A stretch of DNA of 64,000 nt, taken from Halichoerus grypus. Taxonomy: Eukaryota > Chordata > Mammalia > Carnivora > Phocidae. The DNA is taken from positions 52,726,598 through 52,790,597 of the forward strand of contig NC_135720.1 of NCBI RefSeq assembly GCF_964656455.1, in the 5' to 3' direction. Each line of letters begins with the position of its first letter. Positions within the stretch are counted from its first letter, which is position 1. Shown here one piece after another: positions 49,728 to 62,160 of this stretch. Both the position numbers and the translations under genes were made by a program. Below the pieces are notes generated by a model. The model searched no databases. It was not told the DNA's origin and saw nothing but the letters and a program-made list of their open reading frames with translations.

Positions 49728-52394
49728 GATGAGATTATATCATTACTATTATTAACTATTCCTATTCCTGCCATTCACCATAATTCCTCCTGTCCTTTTT
49801 CTAAGTGAATTGGAAAATTCTCCAAATCTGAGGGTTCAGTGAACATCTTTTTTTTGAGAAATATCTGCTACATAAATAGTAAATCATCCAAATCCCATTA
49901 ACTCTAGGTAATTTTATTTAATAATCATATTTTAAAAGTTGGACAAATAAATAAATGGCAGAGCAATTTTGATTAAATCCTGTTTTCTCAATGGCTATTT
50001 GGAATATATCATTCATATGCAAGCCCCAAGAATATTGAATAACAGATAAAATAAATAATGATCATAATGCAAACCACATTCTGATTCCCACTTCCCTGCA
50101 AGTACAACTCCATGTAAGAATTTTAAGAGCCAAAAAGTAACATGCTTATTAACTGTGGGTTGCTCAGCTATATACATAGGGCTTAGCAGATCACGTGATT
50201 GTTTCCATATTCTCAGTTAAGCTAATGGTTCCTTAGAGCCCAGTTCTTATAACCCCTGAAGAATTCTAAGATTTGCCTGAAAAAATAGATCATATTTCCA
50301 TGACTATGACTGAACACAAATTTGGAAAGCTCACTGAAAGCAAACCATCCTGGAAGACAGGAAATGGTCATTGTTTTCAAAGAAAGTCAAGACGCTCCTG
50401 CACGTAGGGAATCAAGCTCTTAGAAGCTTGAACTCATTCCCCTCCACATAAACCTGTATATGCTGTGGGGACGGACCCTGTCTTTCACCTCTCACATGGG
50501 TAGGAGGGAAAAAGAGTAAGGTCACTTACCGTTTGAGGTAAAAATTTAAAAAAATATTTTATTCAAAACTGCCATATAAATGCAACCAGAGAAATATATT
50601 CCCTCCTTTTTGCACATTTAATTTCATTTTAAAGTATTCAGGGACTTAGAGGGATTCTGGACTTGTAATAGGCGAGTTGTAAGCCTTTGGGAAAGCCTGT
50701 CAAAAGACTCAGGTTTAAAATGTCATTTCCTAGATACACGGTGTTTTCTGCAGCAGAGCTTAGTGCGACTTCCACTAAGAAAGGTTGCTGCATTTCATCT
50801 TTTCATCATGAACAAAAATAATTACACCAATAGTTTCATTGATTTTTTTTTTTTTTTAATTCTTGGGAGTAAAATGTCATGGAGCAAGTCTGAGACTAGG
50901 AGATAAAAATTCTGGTTCAAGTCCCAACTGGCTGCTTTAACCAGAAGTAGACAGGGTAGGGAGCACCAAGACTGCCCAACCACCGCAGAGGACTAATGTC
51001 TGTCAGTGGAGCTCTACATTTGGAAAGCAGTGAAGACCAATATAAAGTCTTTGTAAAAAAAAAAAAAAAATCTGTATTTAAAATCCATTTTGAATGGCTT
51101 GACTTCAGTAGTCAAAGCAGTGGCGGAGCAGGGTCGGCCTAAGTATTTGGATGGAGACTCACTACAACACAGCCTTTACAATCCACGCTCAAAGTCCTTT
51201 TCTGGCACAACCGTCTTCGAATGAAGTCCTGAAGGGTTGAAGCCTATATTAAAATCTCTAATATGAGAAGAATTACAGCAAGGTTACAGTATAATTAACC
51301 TGAGTTATCTTTCAAAACTCTTGCTGATATATATTCTGCCACTTCAGACTAGGCTCATGCTGTGATTTTTAAAATTAGCAGAGAAGGAGGCTTTCATATT
51401 CATTCAAACTGAAAGGATAAAGGAACGTTTGCATCAAAAGAAAAAGGTGGTCAGTGCTTTCTATTATTTTATTCTTTTAACAGTTGTTTTGTTTTTTTGG
51501 TTTTGTTTTTGTTTTTTTTTAATGGCGGCTCTATACGGCAAAGCCTTATTCTGTCCACTTTCTAGTCTGCAGAAAAGTCTGTTAGTCTTATTTAAGGATC
51601 ATGGTGATTCCCTTCACTGCTTGGAGGAAAAAAAAAAAGCAAAATCGGGGCTATTACCCTGTGTTTATAACAAATCTATTACCATAGTAACGACTGTGAT
51701 GTCACAAACCCTACCCCAAGGGCCAACTTCTGTTCCTGACGGGGGAAGGGCAGCTTAGCCTTGGAAATCAGACAAGACTGTACACAAACATGTGTGGCCA
51801 AAGCAGGGACAACACTTGTGGTAATCACCAAAGCACAGGGAGCTCCCCTTCTCTGAAGAGAAGTGGGGGCAGAAACAGAAAAGCAATTCCCCGGCCCAGA
51901 AATAAGCTACACCCACACTTCTGTATGCAGCTGTGCAAAAGGAGAGTAGAAATCCAAGCAAGTGTGGTGTCACCATGTTCCCAATCACAAGTATTCCACT
52001 GGGCACACTGGCTGCCAAACATGGATGGGATCCAGTGCTGAGCCCGCCCCAGCACATGAAACACACTCTGGAAGCAGTGCCCAACCAGATGGAGCCCTCT
52101 GGTACCTCGGAGGGGCAGCAACTTGCCTCATGATGGCGAGCATTTTAAAACGAGGCTGGGATTTTACTCCTACTAGGTCATCCCAGTTCACAGAATCACA
52201 GATTCTCAGGTTCAGAGAACTCAAGTCTCCCAAAAGATGTGGACTTTAAAAAATAACCGTTTACAGAAACACAGTGTATCCCCTGTCACTGGGGAATCTG
52301 AAGTAGCAGACTAATAAGTATTCTTATTCTGATGCAGTCTAAGGAAGTGTTGTACAAATATGCTGAAAAAACAACTTTATATTAAAAAGGATAT

Positions 52395-52622
52395 TGAATC
52401 AGGAGTCAGAAGACATTGGTACTAGTCTTGGCTCAAGTACTTAGAAGTCACCTGACCTTGAGAAAGCCACTTAACCTATTTGACCTTCAGTTTTTTTATT
52501 TAACTATATCTAGCATGCTATTTCCCAGGGTTATTGTGAAGATCAAATCAAATCAAATAATGAATGTGAATGCGCTTCATGAACTATAAAGGATTTAATA
52601 CAAACATAAGGTATTATTATTG
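52395..52622 (+). repeat. MIR SINE
   Basis: 'gtcacctgaccttgagaaag', 'ccacttaacctatttgacct', 'cagggttattgtgaagatca' and 'gcgcttcatgaactataaag' follow the sense MIR order. Confidence 0.88.
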
Positions 52623-53348
52623 TCACATGGCCAGTTTATGGTAGAACAGGAATAATTTAAATGCTAACAGTTATTTTCTTTCTAGGAATCCAAAACATAC
52701 ATATGATCCCTGTCTTCCCCACCCAAGAGGTGGACGGTTGCATGATACAGTCAGTTCTAAATTATTCAGGGGCTGATTATCGAGGGGCCTTTTACTTCTA
52801 GCTATTGTACCATTTATTAGTTTCCCTTGGGAATGCCATGTTAACCTACGTACAGCTATAAAATTGACAGGGAATGTGCCTCAGCTCAGTTACCCTGAAT
52901 AATAACCCTGGTAAAAAGTTTTAACAAAAGGAGGAATTGAAATGATTAATTAGATGAAAGTTTTTGGGTAATCTGTGGGCCTTACTTATCCATGGATAAT
53001 TATTCACATCACTGTCATAACGCTATAGTCAAACTCTGACAGGTTGGGACTAAGCCAGCCAAGATACTAGCATTTTCTCAGTGAACAACAGCGTGGCCCG
53101 TACCATCTTATGCATGTGCAGTAGGGATTTGAATATCAGCCATTCATTCAGTTTTCAACAAACATTATTGGAACACCTTCTATGTGCCAAAACTCACACA
53201 TACCCTGAAAACCCCACCATCTTCCTATCCATGTTGCTGTCCCTTATGATATTACATAGAGCACCGTGGCAAAGCTCACGGCCTGACTCTCAGAAACTCT
53301 ATTCAACTTCTTACTATCATGAAACTTTTGCCAATCTTATCCTAATGC

Positions 53349-53550
53349 AAAAATCAGCAACCTATGGTCCTGGGGCCAAACCCTCCCTGCTCCTTTTTTT
53401 GTAAATGATTTTTTATTAGAACGCAGCCACACCCACTTGTTTATGTATTACCTACAACAGCAGAATTCAGTAGTTCTGATAGAGACAGCACAGCCCAGAG
53501 CCTAAAACACTATCTGGCCCTTTATAGGAAAAGTCTGCAGACCCCTGCAC
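53349..53550. mobile_element. hAT-type non-autonomous DNA transposon
   Basis: 'atcagcaacctatggtcctg', 'attttttattagaacgcagc', 'cacacccacttgtttatgta', 'actatctggccctttatagg' and 'aagtctgcagacccctg'. The ends are approximate inverted copies (the right end reads caggggtctgc on the opposite strand). About 200 bp, no ORF. The family name is not given because I am unsure of it. Confidence 0.8.
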
Positions 53551-53644
53551 TAGATAATATGACTAAATCAAAATTCATCTCTCCTGTAAGTGTTTCTGTT
53601 TAGGGATTAATGGAGAAAACTCCTTGAAAGTGGAGAACCTTTCT

Positions 53645-53848
53645 TTTTTTTTTTTTTTTTTTTAAAGATTTTATTTATTTATTTGAGAGAGAGAATGAGA
53701 GACAGAGAGCATGAGAGGGAGGAGGGTCAGAGGGAGAAGCAGACTCCCTGCCGAGCAGGGAGCCCGATGCGGGACTCGATCCCGGGACTCCAGGATCATG
53801 ACCTGAGCCGAAGGCAGTCGCTTAACCAACTGAGCCACCCAGGTGCCC
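53645..53848 (-). repeat. Can-SINE with 19-bp perfect target duplications
   Basis: Reverse copy with a poly-T run of about 20. Target duplication 'gaaagtggagaacctttct' at 53626-53644 and 53849-53867 is perfect, and the long T-run is intact. Among the youngest-looking insertions in the window. Confidence 0.98.
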
Positions 53849-54363
53849 GAAAGTGGAGAACCTTTCTGATTCTTTGTCTTGTCATATAGAACCTTGGAGA
53901 AGCACAGAGTCAAGGTTTACAGCAGATACAGAAAATTAAACACGTCCTTCCCTACATTTTGTTTTCAACAGATGAGTGCTTTGGAGTTGCATGAAGACAG
54001 CATAAAACCACTGGTGTTCAGTTACTCTGGCTTCTAATTCCTCTGAGTTCCTATGTCTAAGACTTCCAAAGCTCAATTTTTGGCCTGTATCCCTTTGCAT
54101 ATTTATTTCCTGATCTGATGTGGAATTAGAGTTAAATGGGAGCTGTGTGCTTGAATTCCACGTGGCTGGCTCAGCAGGAAACTCCAGGGCAGGTTTTTTG
54201 GCATGCCAAAGTCATGTTAGCCTCAGCTATGCTAATTTCTAAAGCTGTTTGCTTTGCTCAAATAAATCTTAGAAGGGAATTTGCATTTGGATGCACACCT
54301 TTTTATGCACAAATTATGTGCATGATAATTCTAGGGCAGACTAAGGACTGAAAAAAAAAGAGG

Positions 54364-54610
54364 CATGGTGTTTACTGAATGGCTTTAGTGTGGCAAGCAC
54401 TATGCTAGGTGCTTTACGTATATTTTCTGATCTCATGGCCACAATCCTATGAGATGAAACTGTGGTCCCCATTTTACAGATGGAGAAACTGAGAAGAAAA
54501 GAGCTTATATAACATGTCCATGTTCACAGAGCTGATAAGTGACAAAGCCTAGATTTGAGCCCAATCTGTCTATATCTGTCTAAATCTGAGGCCAGTGTTC
54601 TTTCCACTTA
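54364..54610 (-). repeat. MIR SINE, antisense
   Basis: 'gcaagcactatgctaggtgc', 'tttacgtatattttctgatc', 'ccattttacagatggagaaa', 'acagagctgataagtgacaa', 'gccagtgttctttccactta'. A near full-length antisense MIR. Confidence 0.93.
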
Positions 54611-54690
54611 GACACACTGCCTTACTGATCCCATTTATCATCACCACTCAGACACACTGCCTTACTGATCCCATTTATCATCACCACTCA
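54611..54690. repeat. perfect 2 x 40-bp tandem duplication
   Basis: Two identical 40-base units (54611-54650 and 54651-54690), beginning gacacactgccttactgatc. The first lies at the end of the antisense MIR. No substitutions separate the copies. Confidence 0.97.
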
Positions 54691-55892
54691 CCCAAGCCAC
54701 TGGACACACATTGGAATGTGAACCCTGCATTTACAAAATGAGTCACCCCTCCCCTTCCCAGTGGCCTATGCAAAGTGTGTCTTTGGTCCTTGGGAGATAC
54801 ATCTGGGTCCCTCTGCAACAAAAACAATCAACCAAAGGAGAATAGGGGCATTAAAAAGGCAAACTTTACGTGGTACACAAATTATATTAGTAATTAGATA
54901 AACACAATTTCAAGTGATTTTGACAGGTAAATGAATTTTAACGACATGTCTGAGGACCTCAATACGAAAGGAAACTTTTACTACTAAAATGTAGTAGGCT
55001 AAGCAAGAGACTGTACCCATACTATGAAGAAAAATGTTAGTAACACTTAGAATATGGTGTAAATATATCTATAACATAAGCCCAGGAATTTATATCTATA
55101 AATATCTTCACTGTTTATGGAAACATAACCACACACCTATCTCCCCCCACCCCCAAAAATACAAACATTCCCTTCAGTAGGTTATAGTAAGTACTGCCAT
55201 CAAAACTCACTATTTATCATTGTTCAACTCAATATACAGAAAAATAACCAGTGTAGCAATTAAGCATTCTAGCATAATTCTAACATTTCACAGCAAGCCA
55301 GATACAATATTATTGAACTTCTTTCTCTGTATGGAACACAGCTGTAACCTAGCTTCTATCACATAATGCTCAGCTTCATACACTGCCATCTGATTTTCTG
55401 GAAATATTAAAGAACTGATTACATTTGCATACAAGTGAAATTCAGACATCCATTTTTCTTTAAAGCTCTCAAAGAGAGTTTTCCAGGAATTAGAAAGAAC
55501 TCTGTGGCAGAGATGGATAAAGGCTGTTTCTAAGAAGGACAGCCCACTCAGGAGACCTGGCCCTCACAACACCACCACATGGTTCAGTCAGTCGGTATAT
55601 AAAATTATTTCACTTTTTTTTTATTTTTAACAGATGATTTCAGAGAAGGAAAAAGTACTTTTTTTAGCCGGTGGTAGGAAAAATTCATTCAGTTGAAAGT
55701 AGATTGGGGACTTTGCCTGAGTTTGCCTAACAGAGTAATGCTACTTCAAATAACACATGCACTAACATCTCTTGTCTACAAAGTTCCTACAACAGTCTTT
55801 TCCAAAGGTACCTTGGGCATTTAATAATTATTTATAAGATAATTACAACTTTCTATGAATAGTTCTCATTGGAAACCCCAGTAGTGACTTAC

Positions 55893-56078
55893 CTGCTGGT
55901 GGCTTTATGAAAGGTGGAGGAATTAAAGGTACAATAATGGGCACATTGCCATGATCCTTGGACCCTGCAGGTGAGTCACTGAGTCCATTTCCTGTGGCAA
56001 GCCCTGAATAGCCTGTGCTTATATTGTATGGTGAAATAACACTGTCCTCAGGTAATTTTGGTTTTGGCAAAGAATTTT
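55893..56078 (-). CDS. SOBP: SOBP coding exon (probably exon 3): proline-rich linker before the zinc finger
   Basis: 186-bp internal exon. The acceptor is ttttttctcttacag|AAAATTC and the donor CCAGCAG|gtaagtc. It begins and ends in phase 1: two bases complete a Glu codon, 61 codons follow, and one G passes to the next exon. The peptide starts [18 protein letters not shown], continues through a Ser/Gly-rich stretch ([20 protein letters not shown]) and ends in the hydrophobic proline-rich [17 protein letters not shown]. It has no cysteine and no recognisable fold, and it links the N-terminal conserved segment to the first FCS finger. By recall it matches human SOBP throughout. The apparent Met before PKPKL is a TTG Leu codon inside the exon, not a start. 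Confidence 0.97.
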
Positions 56079-58093
56079 CTGTAAGAGAAAAAAAAAATCA
56101 CATTCAATATTATAAAAGGACTTGTTTTCCTTCTGACCACATTTTCTCAAGTAAAATGGCTATGTCACAAAACAAATTTTTCCTTGCAGATTTTTACCAG
56201 AACTCCACAGACCATCCTGGACCTTTTTAGTCTTGTTACCATAAATTTCCAGGGGGCTCCTTTACAGTTTGCTCCACTATGATAGCTAATATCTCAATTG
56301 TATCATGGTGATGAATTTCAGCACTGTGAAAGCCCACAGAAACTTGAGAGGCAATTAACCTTGTCCATGTACAAAGTGATAAATAGCAGGCATCACCCTC
56401 TGGCTACCAGGGGGGCAAGCGAAAAGCAGGCCCCTCCAGTCCTATCACTAGGTCCCACTGTATTAAAAAGTTTGGTCATAATAGGGGCGCCTGGGTGGCT
56501 CAGTCGTTAAGCGTCTGCCTTCGGCTCAGGTCATGATCCCAGGGTCCTGGGATCGAGCCCCGCATTGGGCTCCCTGCTCCGCGGGAAGCCTGCTTCTCCC
56601 TCTCCCACTCCCTTTGCTTGTGTTCCCTCTCTCGCTGTGTCTCTCTGTCAAATAAATAAAAAAAAAAACAAACAAAAAAAAAAAACTTTGGTCATAATAT
56701 AATCAGAAGAACCAATGAGAAAGAAGCAGATTATTAGAAAGAAAACTTGTTTCATAGGGTAAACTCTTTAAATCAACCCATTCATATCCATTAAATATTA
56801 ACAAAAATGAAAATAAAGAAAACTTACAATGATATGAACTTTGTGAATTTTATCCTTGCATGTGAATCATTTAAAAAAAAAAATTCAACCATGGAAAACA
56901 ACTTTTTCCCTCTAGTAGCATATCCTGGCACTCTCTCCATGTTCCCCAGAGGCAAAGATTATTACCTAGACCAAGTATTATACGAGCTATTAGTTTATAG
57001 AATATAAACTCATGACTTGCATTTTTCATTTACAGTGAAATTGATGATACTATCTCTGTAACATGATGTGTATAATTTCATAGCGGGCTTAACATGAAAT
57101 TTGTCACATACATTCAATTCCACATGCCTGCAGGACAGCTCATTTACATTTTGTTGCTTGGCATATAAGAAGGAAAAGCGCTATCTTAGAGACTGGAAAT
57201 AAAATGCATGAGCAGGTAGTTTATGCCAACAGATTTTGAATGCAGTGCAAACACTGATCAAATTGCCAATGATGATGCACAATGAATTTTATCCACATTT
57301 TATTGAAGTTCACCAAATGGATTGCTTCTTTACATCCTCCTTTTCTTTGACAAACAAACTCTCACTCCAAATTTATGTTCATAAATTCAGTATCCATATC
57401 AACACCCACCAATGGTTCTAGGCTTCCCTTATGAGATATCTGACACTGCTATTCGCTGATAGAATCAGTGTTAATTCAACTTGGCCAAGGGTCTAATTTC
57501 CACTCTTTAGCTAGGCTTTGATGAAAACTCTTATAAAATAATGTAGGATCCAATCATGCACTACTCTCTTACTCCTCTACCCTATCCAAGGCTGCGAGCA
57601 GGAGGAATTTCAAACACAAAACAGAAATAAGGCCTTCCTTTAGAATTCCCACCCAAAAAAGGAGGACGAGGGGATTACCAGACTAACCACAATTTTCTCT
57701 TAAAGTCTAAAAATCCAAACCCAATATTTCACTTAATAGAAAGTACCAGTTCCCAACAACTAATATACTAAAGACTCAGGAAATTAGGAGGAGAACTTAG
57801 CAAACACTGTCCCTTTCTATAAATCTGTGTGCAGGACCATAGCCCTTAAAGTCCCTAGCCCTCACTAGCTAGCTCTTCCATCGCTTGAAGGAGATTAAGT
57901 TGTGTCTATTTTTGTTTTATGTTGTGCTCTTATATTCTGTGGAATTCTGCTTATGGGAAAGCACTACTGGGGTTGTACATTTAAATTAACCATTGGCATA
58001 ATCAACAAAATGAGTCCCAAAGCAACTCAATTCTGGCAGGTTGAGATAGTTAATCCTTCTTTGCATGAACAAAGGGACATTAAATGTCATTAC
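56079..58093 (-). other. SOBP: SOBP intron 2
   Basis: 2,015-bp intron from the donor AAAG|gtaatg to a strong polypyrimidine tract and CAG. It holds one Can-SINE (56484-56686). The rest (56079-56470 and 56700-58093) shows no gene or repeat I recognise; 57115-57310 reads like conserved non-coding sequence. Confidence 0.93.
56484..56686 (+). repeat. Can-SINE with intact target duplications
   Basis: Sense full-length copy. Perfect target duplications 'tttggtcataata' at 56471-56483 and 56687-56699. The head and tail are close to the arctoid consensus I know ('gttccctctctcgctgtgtc'). It looks young. Confidence 0.98.
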
Positions 58094-58232
58094 CTTTGAG
58101 AACAGAAATGTGCTGCCGGCTCTCTCCATCTGTAGGGTAGCTCCTGAATTCAATATCTTCACCATCTTTCAATTCAACCTTATCATAGCCATACCAGCCA
58201 AGGAGTTCATTCATAGTGTTTTCTGCAAAGTT
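58094..58232 (-). CDS. SOBP: SOBP coding exon (probably exon 2): conserved N-terminal segment
   Basis: 139-bp internal exon. The acceptor is gcttctctttcag|AACTTTG and the donor CTCAAAG|gtaatg. It begins in phase 0 and ends in phase 1 after 46 codons. The peptide begins [20 protein letters not shown] and ends HISVLK. It is rich in acidic and aromatic residues and has no named catalytic motif. In human SOBP this would be about residues 33-78, directly after the start-codon exon, which must lie to the right of base 64000. The minus frame stays open upstream through the acceptor for about 30 codons (to a Met near 58319), but that section is intron by the CAG acceptor and by the human exon border. 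Confidence 0.97.
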
Positions 58233-59144
58233 CTGAAAGAGAAGCATAGGCTTCTTTTTTATATAATCAATAACTATTTGAAAAGAATGCATAAATCGAA
58301 TTCTGTTTGCACTACCCATTTACTACCAGACCTGCCCCACCTCCCCTAGAGTCCTGTTCATTTTTCAAATCACGTTCAAAAACTGTAATGCATTTAAATC
58401 TCAGGATGACGCATCCAATTATGACAGGCCTTCAGACATTTGCAATTTAAAGATAATAAGAAGAAAAGGTATTTGTCAGTCTTGCTTACAAATAGGAAGT
58501 CATATTTTAGAATATTCTACAAAGTCTATATCCCACACGAGCACAAAAATATTGAAAGGTAAAGCACAAAAACAGCTAAGAAAATATTTTGAAAATGAAA
58601 ACAATTAATTGACCTTTTTGTGGTTCAGATTGATTTAAATTAGAATTGCTTTCTGATTCAGGTATTGTTTTTTAACATAACTCTTATCTCAGATAAAGCA
58701 AAATCTCAGCCAAGAAATAATTTCGCAGTTGTCAAGGCTACAAGGGTCTCCCTTTTTAATTTTCCATTTTTCAAGTGTATACTTTAAAAATCAATGCACA
58801 ATTTGCTTTACAAATTCCACTAGTGACAGATTCTTTCTCCATAAAATGAAAGGTCACTATGATTGTCTTCTGACAAGTAACATAAAAGTACCAAATAACC
58901 TTAAGGCTAATAGCCCAGATTTTAGAGAACACCTGAAAACACTTTATGAACTATAAATCAATATATAAATGTAAGATACTATTATTGTTGTTATTATAGA
59001 TACCAAACTGTGAAAATGATGGGTATAGTTGGACAGCTTTAAAGCTTTACTATCAGGTGACTATTTTTTTGTGACCTTATCAACTGCTAGATCTGGAAAC
59101 AAGATGTGAGACTGTATTAATGATCTTAGTGCTTGCATGTGCCT

Positions 59145-59515
59145 TAACATATCTCTGAGAAATAGAGTAGAGTGGTAGTCACCAGGAGTTTGGGGGGTGA
59201 GGGAAATGGGGAGATATTGGTCCAAGGGTACAAATTTCCAGTTATTAGATTAACAAGTTTGGAGATAAAATGTACAACATGATGATAGCTAATACTGTAT
59301 CATATATTCAAGTGTTACTAAGAGAGTAGATCTTAACTGTTCTCACCACAAAAAAGAAATGGTAACTATGTGACAGGATGGAGGTGGTAGCTAATGCTAC
59401 ATGGTAATCATTTTGCAATATATAAATACATCAAACCAGCCCATTGAACACCTTAAACTTACACAATGTTACGTGTCAATTATATCTCAATGAAGCGGAG
59501 GAAAATTTTTTAAAA
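59145..59515 (+). repeat. LINE-1 3' end fragment
   Basis: 'gagtggtagtcaccaggagt', 'tacaaatttccagttattag', 'ggtagctaatgctacatggt', 'aatcattttgcaatatataa' and 'caattatatctcaatgaagc' are hallmarks of the L1 3' untranslated region in sense orientation, followed by an A-rich tail. Confidence 0.9.
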
Positions 59516-61897
59516 TAAAAAGAAGGGCCCTATGCTGCAGAATAAGGGCTTCATAAATATTCAACGAATTTATTTTTTTAAAAAAATCTCTATCTGGCAA
59601 GGCATCCTGAGCTTCCCAGACTTGCTAGAAAAACTATATATTCTAACCTTCTCTGTGGCTCAAAGAACCTTTTCTTGTTCTCCCTAGAAGCTGTCATTTC
59701 CGAATTACACTGGGATGTATAATTTATATACCTGAAACAAAGCACCCAGGCCAAACCAAGAGTGTGCACAGCCTCGACGTGTGAGTTCCTGTTCTCTTGA
59801 ATTTCATGACTTTAGATTTCAGCAGGGGTTGCATAAAAAAGAAAAGATATTACACTACTGACTCCACAAAAACAAACTTGGCATTTCAAACCACCCACAG
59901 AATGCTAGGTTCTTTGCTTTAGTGCCCACTTAAGCTCAGAGTTCCAACTGGGTCTATCTGTGACAGAATAGTGCACCGGCAATTTAAAAAAATCTAGCCA
60001 GATTGATTCAGTGCTACCATCCACAAGGCCAACAGTCAGCCATATCAAGCTTTAGTGAGGCATTTATTCTCTCTGATGGCTGGTCATGTCCACATTAAAT
60101 AGACATTCTTTTCATGAATGCACAAAGATGATATGATCGATATGTATAATAAGCTCAGCAACTTCTGGAATACCACTGAGGAGGACTCAGCTAAATGCTG
60201 CTCTACTCAATCAAAAGAGATCCCTTTAATGAGGCGTCAGTCTCCCCTAACACCCAATTCTTTTCACTAAGCTAAGCGCCTGGACCAGAGAATGACAGTC
60301 GCTAAGCACACAAATCGAGGCCCTCCATCAGTGGTCTGGCAGCAGAAATCTCCAAGGATAAGGATTACACCTTACATCAAAACACCAATTCCCAACAGTG
60401 TTAAAAGCCAAGTTCAAGACACCCTATTGGTCTGTGTGCTATTTACCCGAATCTCCAAGAGAACTGTGCCAACGAGAGAGAAAATCTTTTGCATAGTAAC
60501 TCTCGGCCACCATATCCAATTTTCTAGACCGTTTGTATCTGGGCGCCTCTCCCTCTCCGGTTCTGTCTAACCTCTGAAGTGACACAAAGGCTACAGATGC
60601 ATAATTCATGGAACAACCTCCCAGCCAAGGATATAGATTTGTTTGTTTTAGTCCAGCTGCAAATCCATTCAGCTTTTCAGAACCAATCCCAGGGATGGAA
60701 TCCAGAAGTTTCAGACATTAGGGTAAAAACTGAAACCTCAACTGGATTATTAACACCAAATTCATATTATTGGGGCATCTTAACTGCATCACTTAGTTTA
60801 TGGTTTGTGCTGAAAACTCAGAGGCTTCATGGAACAATCAATATGAACTTGATCTATTCCATGATTTTCAAGTTACTATAAATGTCAATGAAAATAAACT
60901 CTAAAACATTTCCTTTCTTGTCAGTGAAAATAAAAATAAACACCTTAATGCTTTGATACATGCCTACAAAAGCAGAAAACAAAAGGTTTATAAACCTTCA
61001 AGCTATAAAACTCAAATCTTTCATGAAAGGAGAAGCAAGATGAAAGAAAGAAAAAAACGAACGCCAAAGTTTCTTGTAGCATATGAAATAGACTATTACT
61101 TCTGTCTTATACACTACTGTATTAAGAAATCAAAGAACCCCAAGGAATAGATAGTTTAAGATTTTTAATTGCTAGGTAGCATTTGACGCTAGATATCATA
61201 TGGGCTCATTATGATACTAAACCAAAGGAAATGAAATAGATTTTTGCAGTTATCATCCAAGAAACATAACATATTCTAGAAGAAGTAAATTTAATGTTTA
61301 TGGCCCATAAGGGCTTTCAAATCCTTCTGGTAGAAAATTCCAGCAGTTGTTTCTTCCACATTTTTTTGTATTATTACCCTTAAAAAAGGAGTTTTTTATT
61401 TAAAAAAAATATTCCGTTCCTACAAAAGTTTCTCATGCATGTTATTTTTTTTAAAAAGGTGATAAACTACAGAGATTTTTGAGGTAAAGATGTCCAATAA
61501 TAAGACAGGTTACTGTACCAAGGGAGGTACTGAAATTTGTTCCCCACCAAATCTTCACCCAGCAAATGTCCTAGAAACAGGATGGGAAACTGAAGTCCCT
61601 CAAGTTCTCTCCCAGCAGTAAGATTCTGTAAAATCAAAGAATTTTTACTTACACAAGAAATTAAGTACCTTTTGCAAAGAAATATCATAATTATCATGAT
61701 CACACATCATAATTTTTACTGAAGAGTTACTATTTCAAATATTTTATCATTGCTCCCATAAACCATGAAAATTGTGCCAGAAATTTCAATATTCTGGCAT
61801 CTGAATCGCATTTTGCAGACTGCCTCTCACCCTTGGAAGTGGCACAAAAATCCTCTCTCATACCATGTGGTCCAATTTGGGTTTGGAAAATAGGTCA

Positions 61898-62160
61898 CTA
61901 TAATTATAATGATAATGTCTAACACTCTTACAGCCCTTTACAGTGTTTCCACATCCTTTAACTCTCTTGTTCCTTTCAATAACCCTGTAAGTTGGGTATT
62001 TGATTTCCACAATAAACTTCTGATGAACCTATATGATACCCTCATTTTACAACAGAAAATTAGAGCATCCAGAAAGTAAATGACAGTCATGAGACATCAC
62101 CCAATAAAGTCAAAACAAAAACACAGATCTTCTGATTCTTATACCAGGCCTCTTTCTACG
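61898..62160 (-). repeat. probable MIR-family SINE, antisense
   Basis: 'cagccctttacagtgtttcc', 'caataaccctgtaagttggg', 'accctcattttacaacagaa' and a final 'accaggcctctttct' follow the antisense MIR order, but divergence is high. Confidence 0.6.

Larger units (their letters stand above)
31020..55892 (-). other. SOBP: SOBP intron 3
   Basis: 24,873-bp intron between the exon 3 donor (GCAG|gtaagtc) and the exon 4 acceptor. No gene or repeat was recognised in about 31020-33084, 33114-35134, 35353-36403, 36427-37075, 37487-38069, 38183-38923, 39143-40059, 41816-42382, 42531-43417 (apart from a possible unclassified repeat near 42880-43020), 43619-43954, 49728-52394, 52623-53348, 53868-54363 and 54691-55892. 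The section nearest exon 4 is strikingly repeat-poor. The 40.8-49.7 kb section is the most repeat-dense part of the window. Confidence 0.9.

Noticed and set aside
51429..52249. Several overlapping open frames on both strands, about 80-110 codons
   Set aside because: Open on both strands at once, low-complexity start (poly-Phe), no homology recognised; typical of stop-poor GC-rich sequence.
58233..58319. Open extension upstream of SOBP exon 2 beginning with a Met
   Set aside because: It crosses a strong polypyrimidine-CAG acceptor, and known SOBP supplies a different N-terminus from a separate first exon. Read-through of intron, not an alternative start without transcript evidence.
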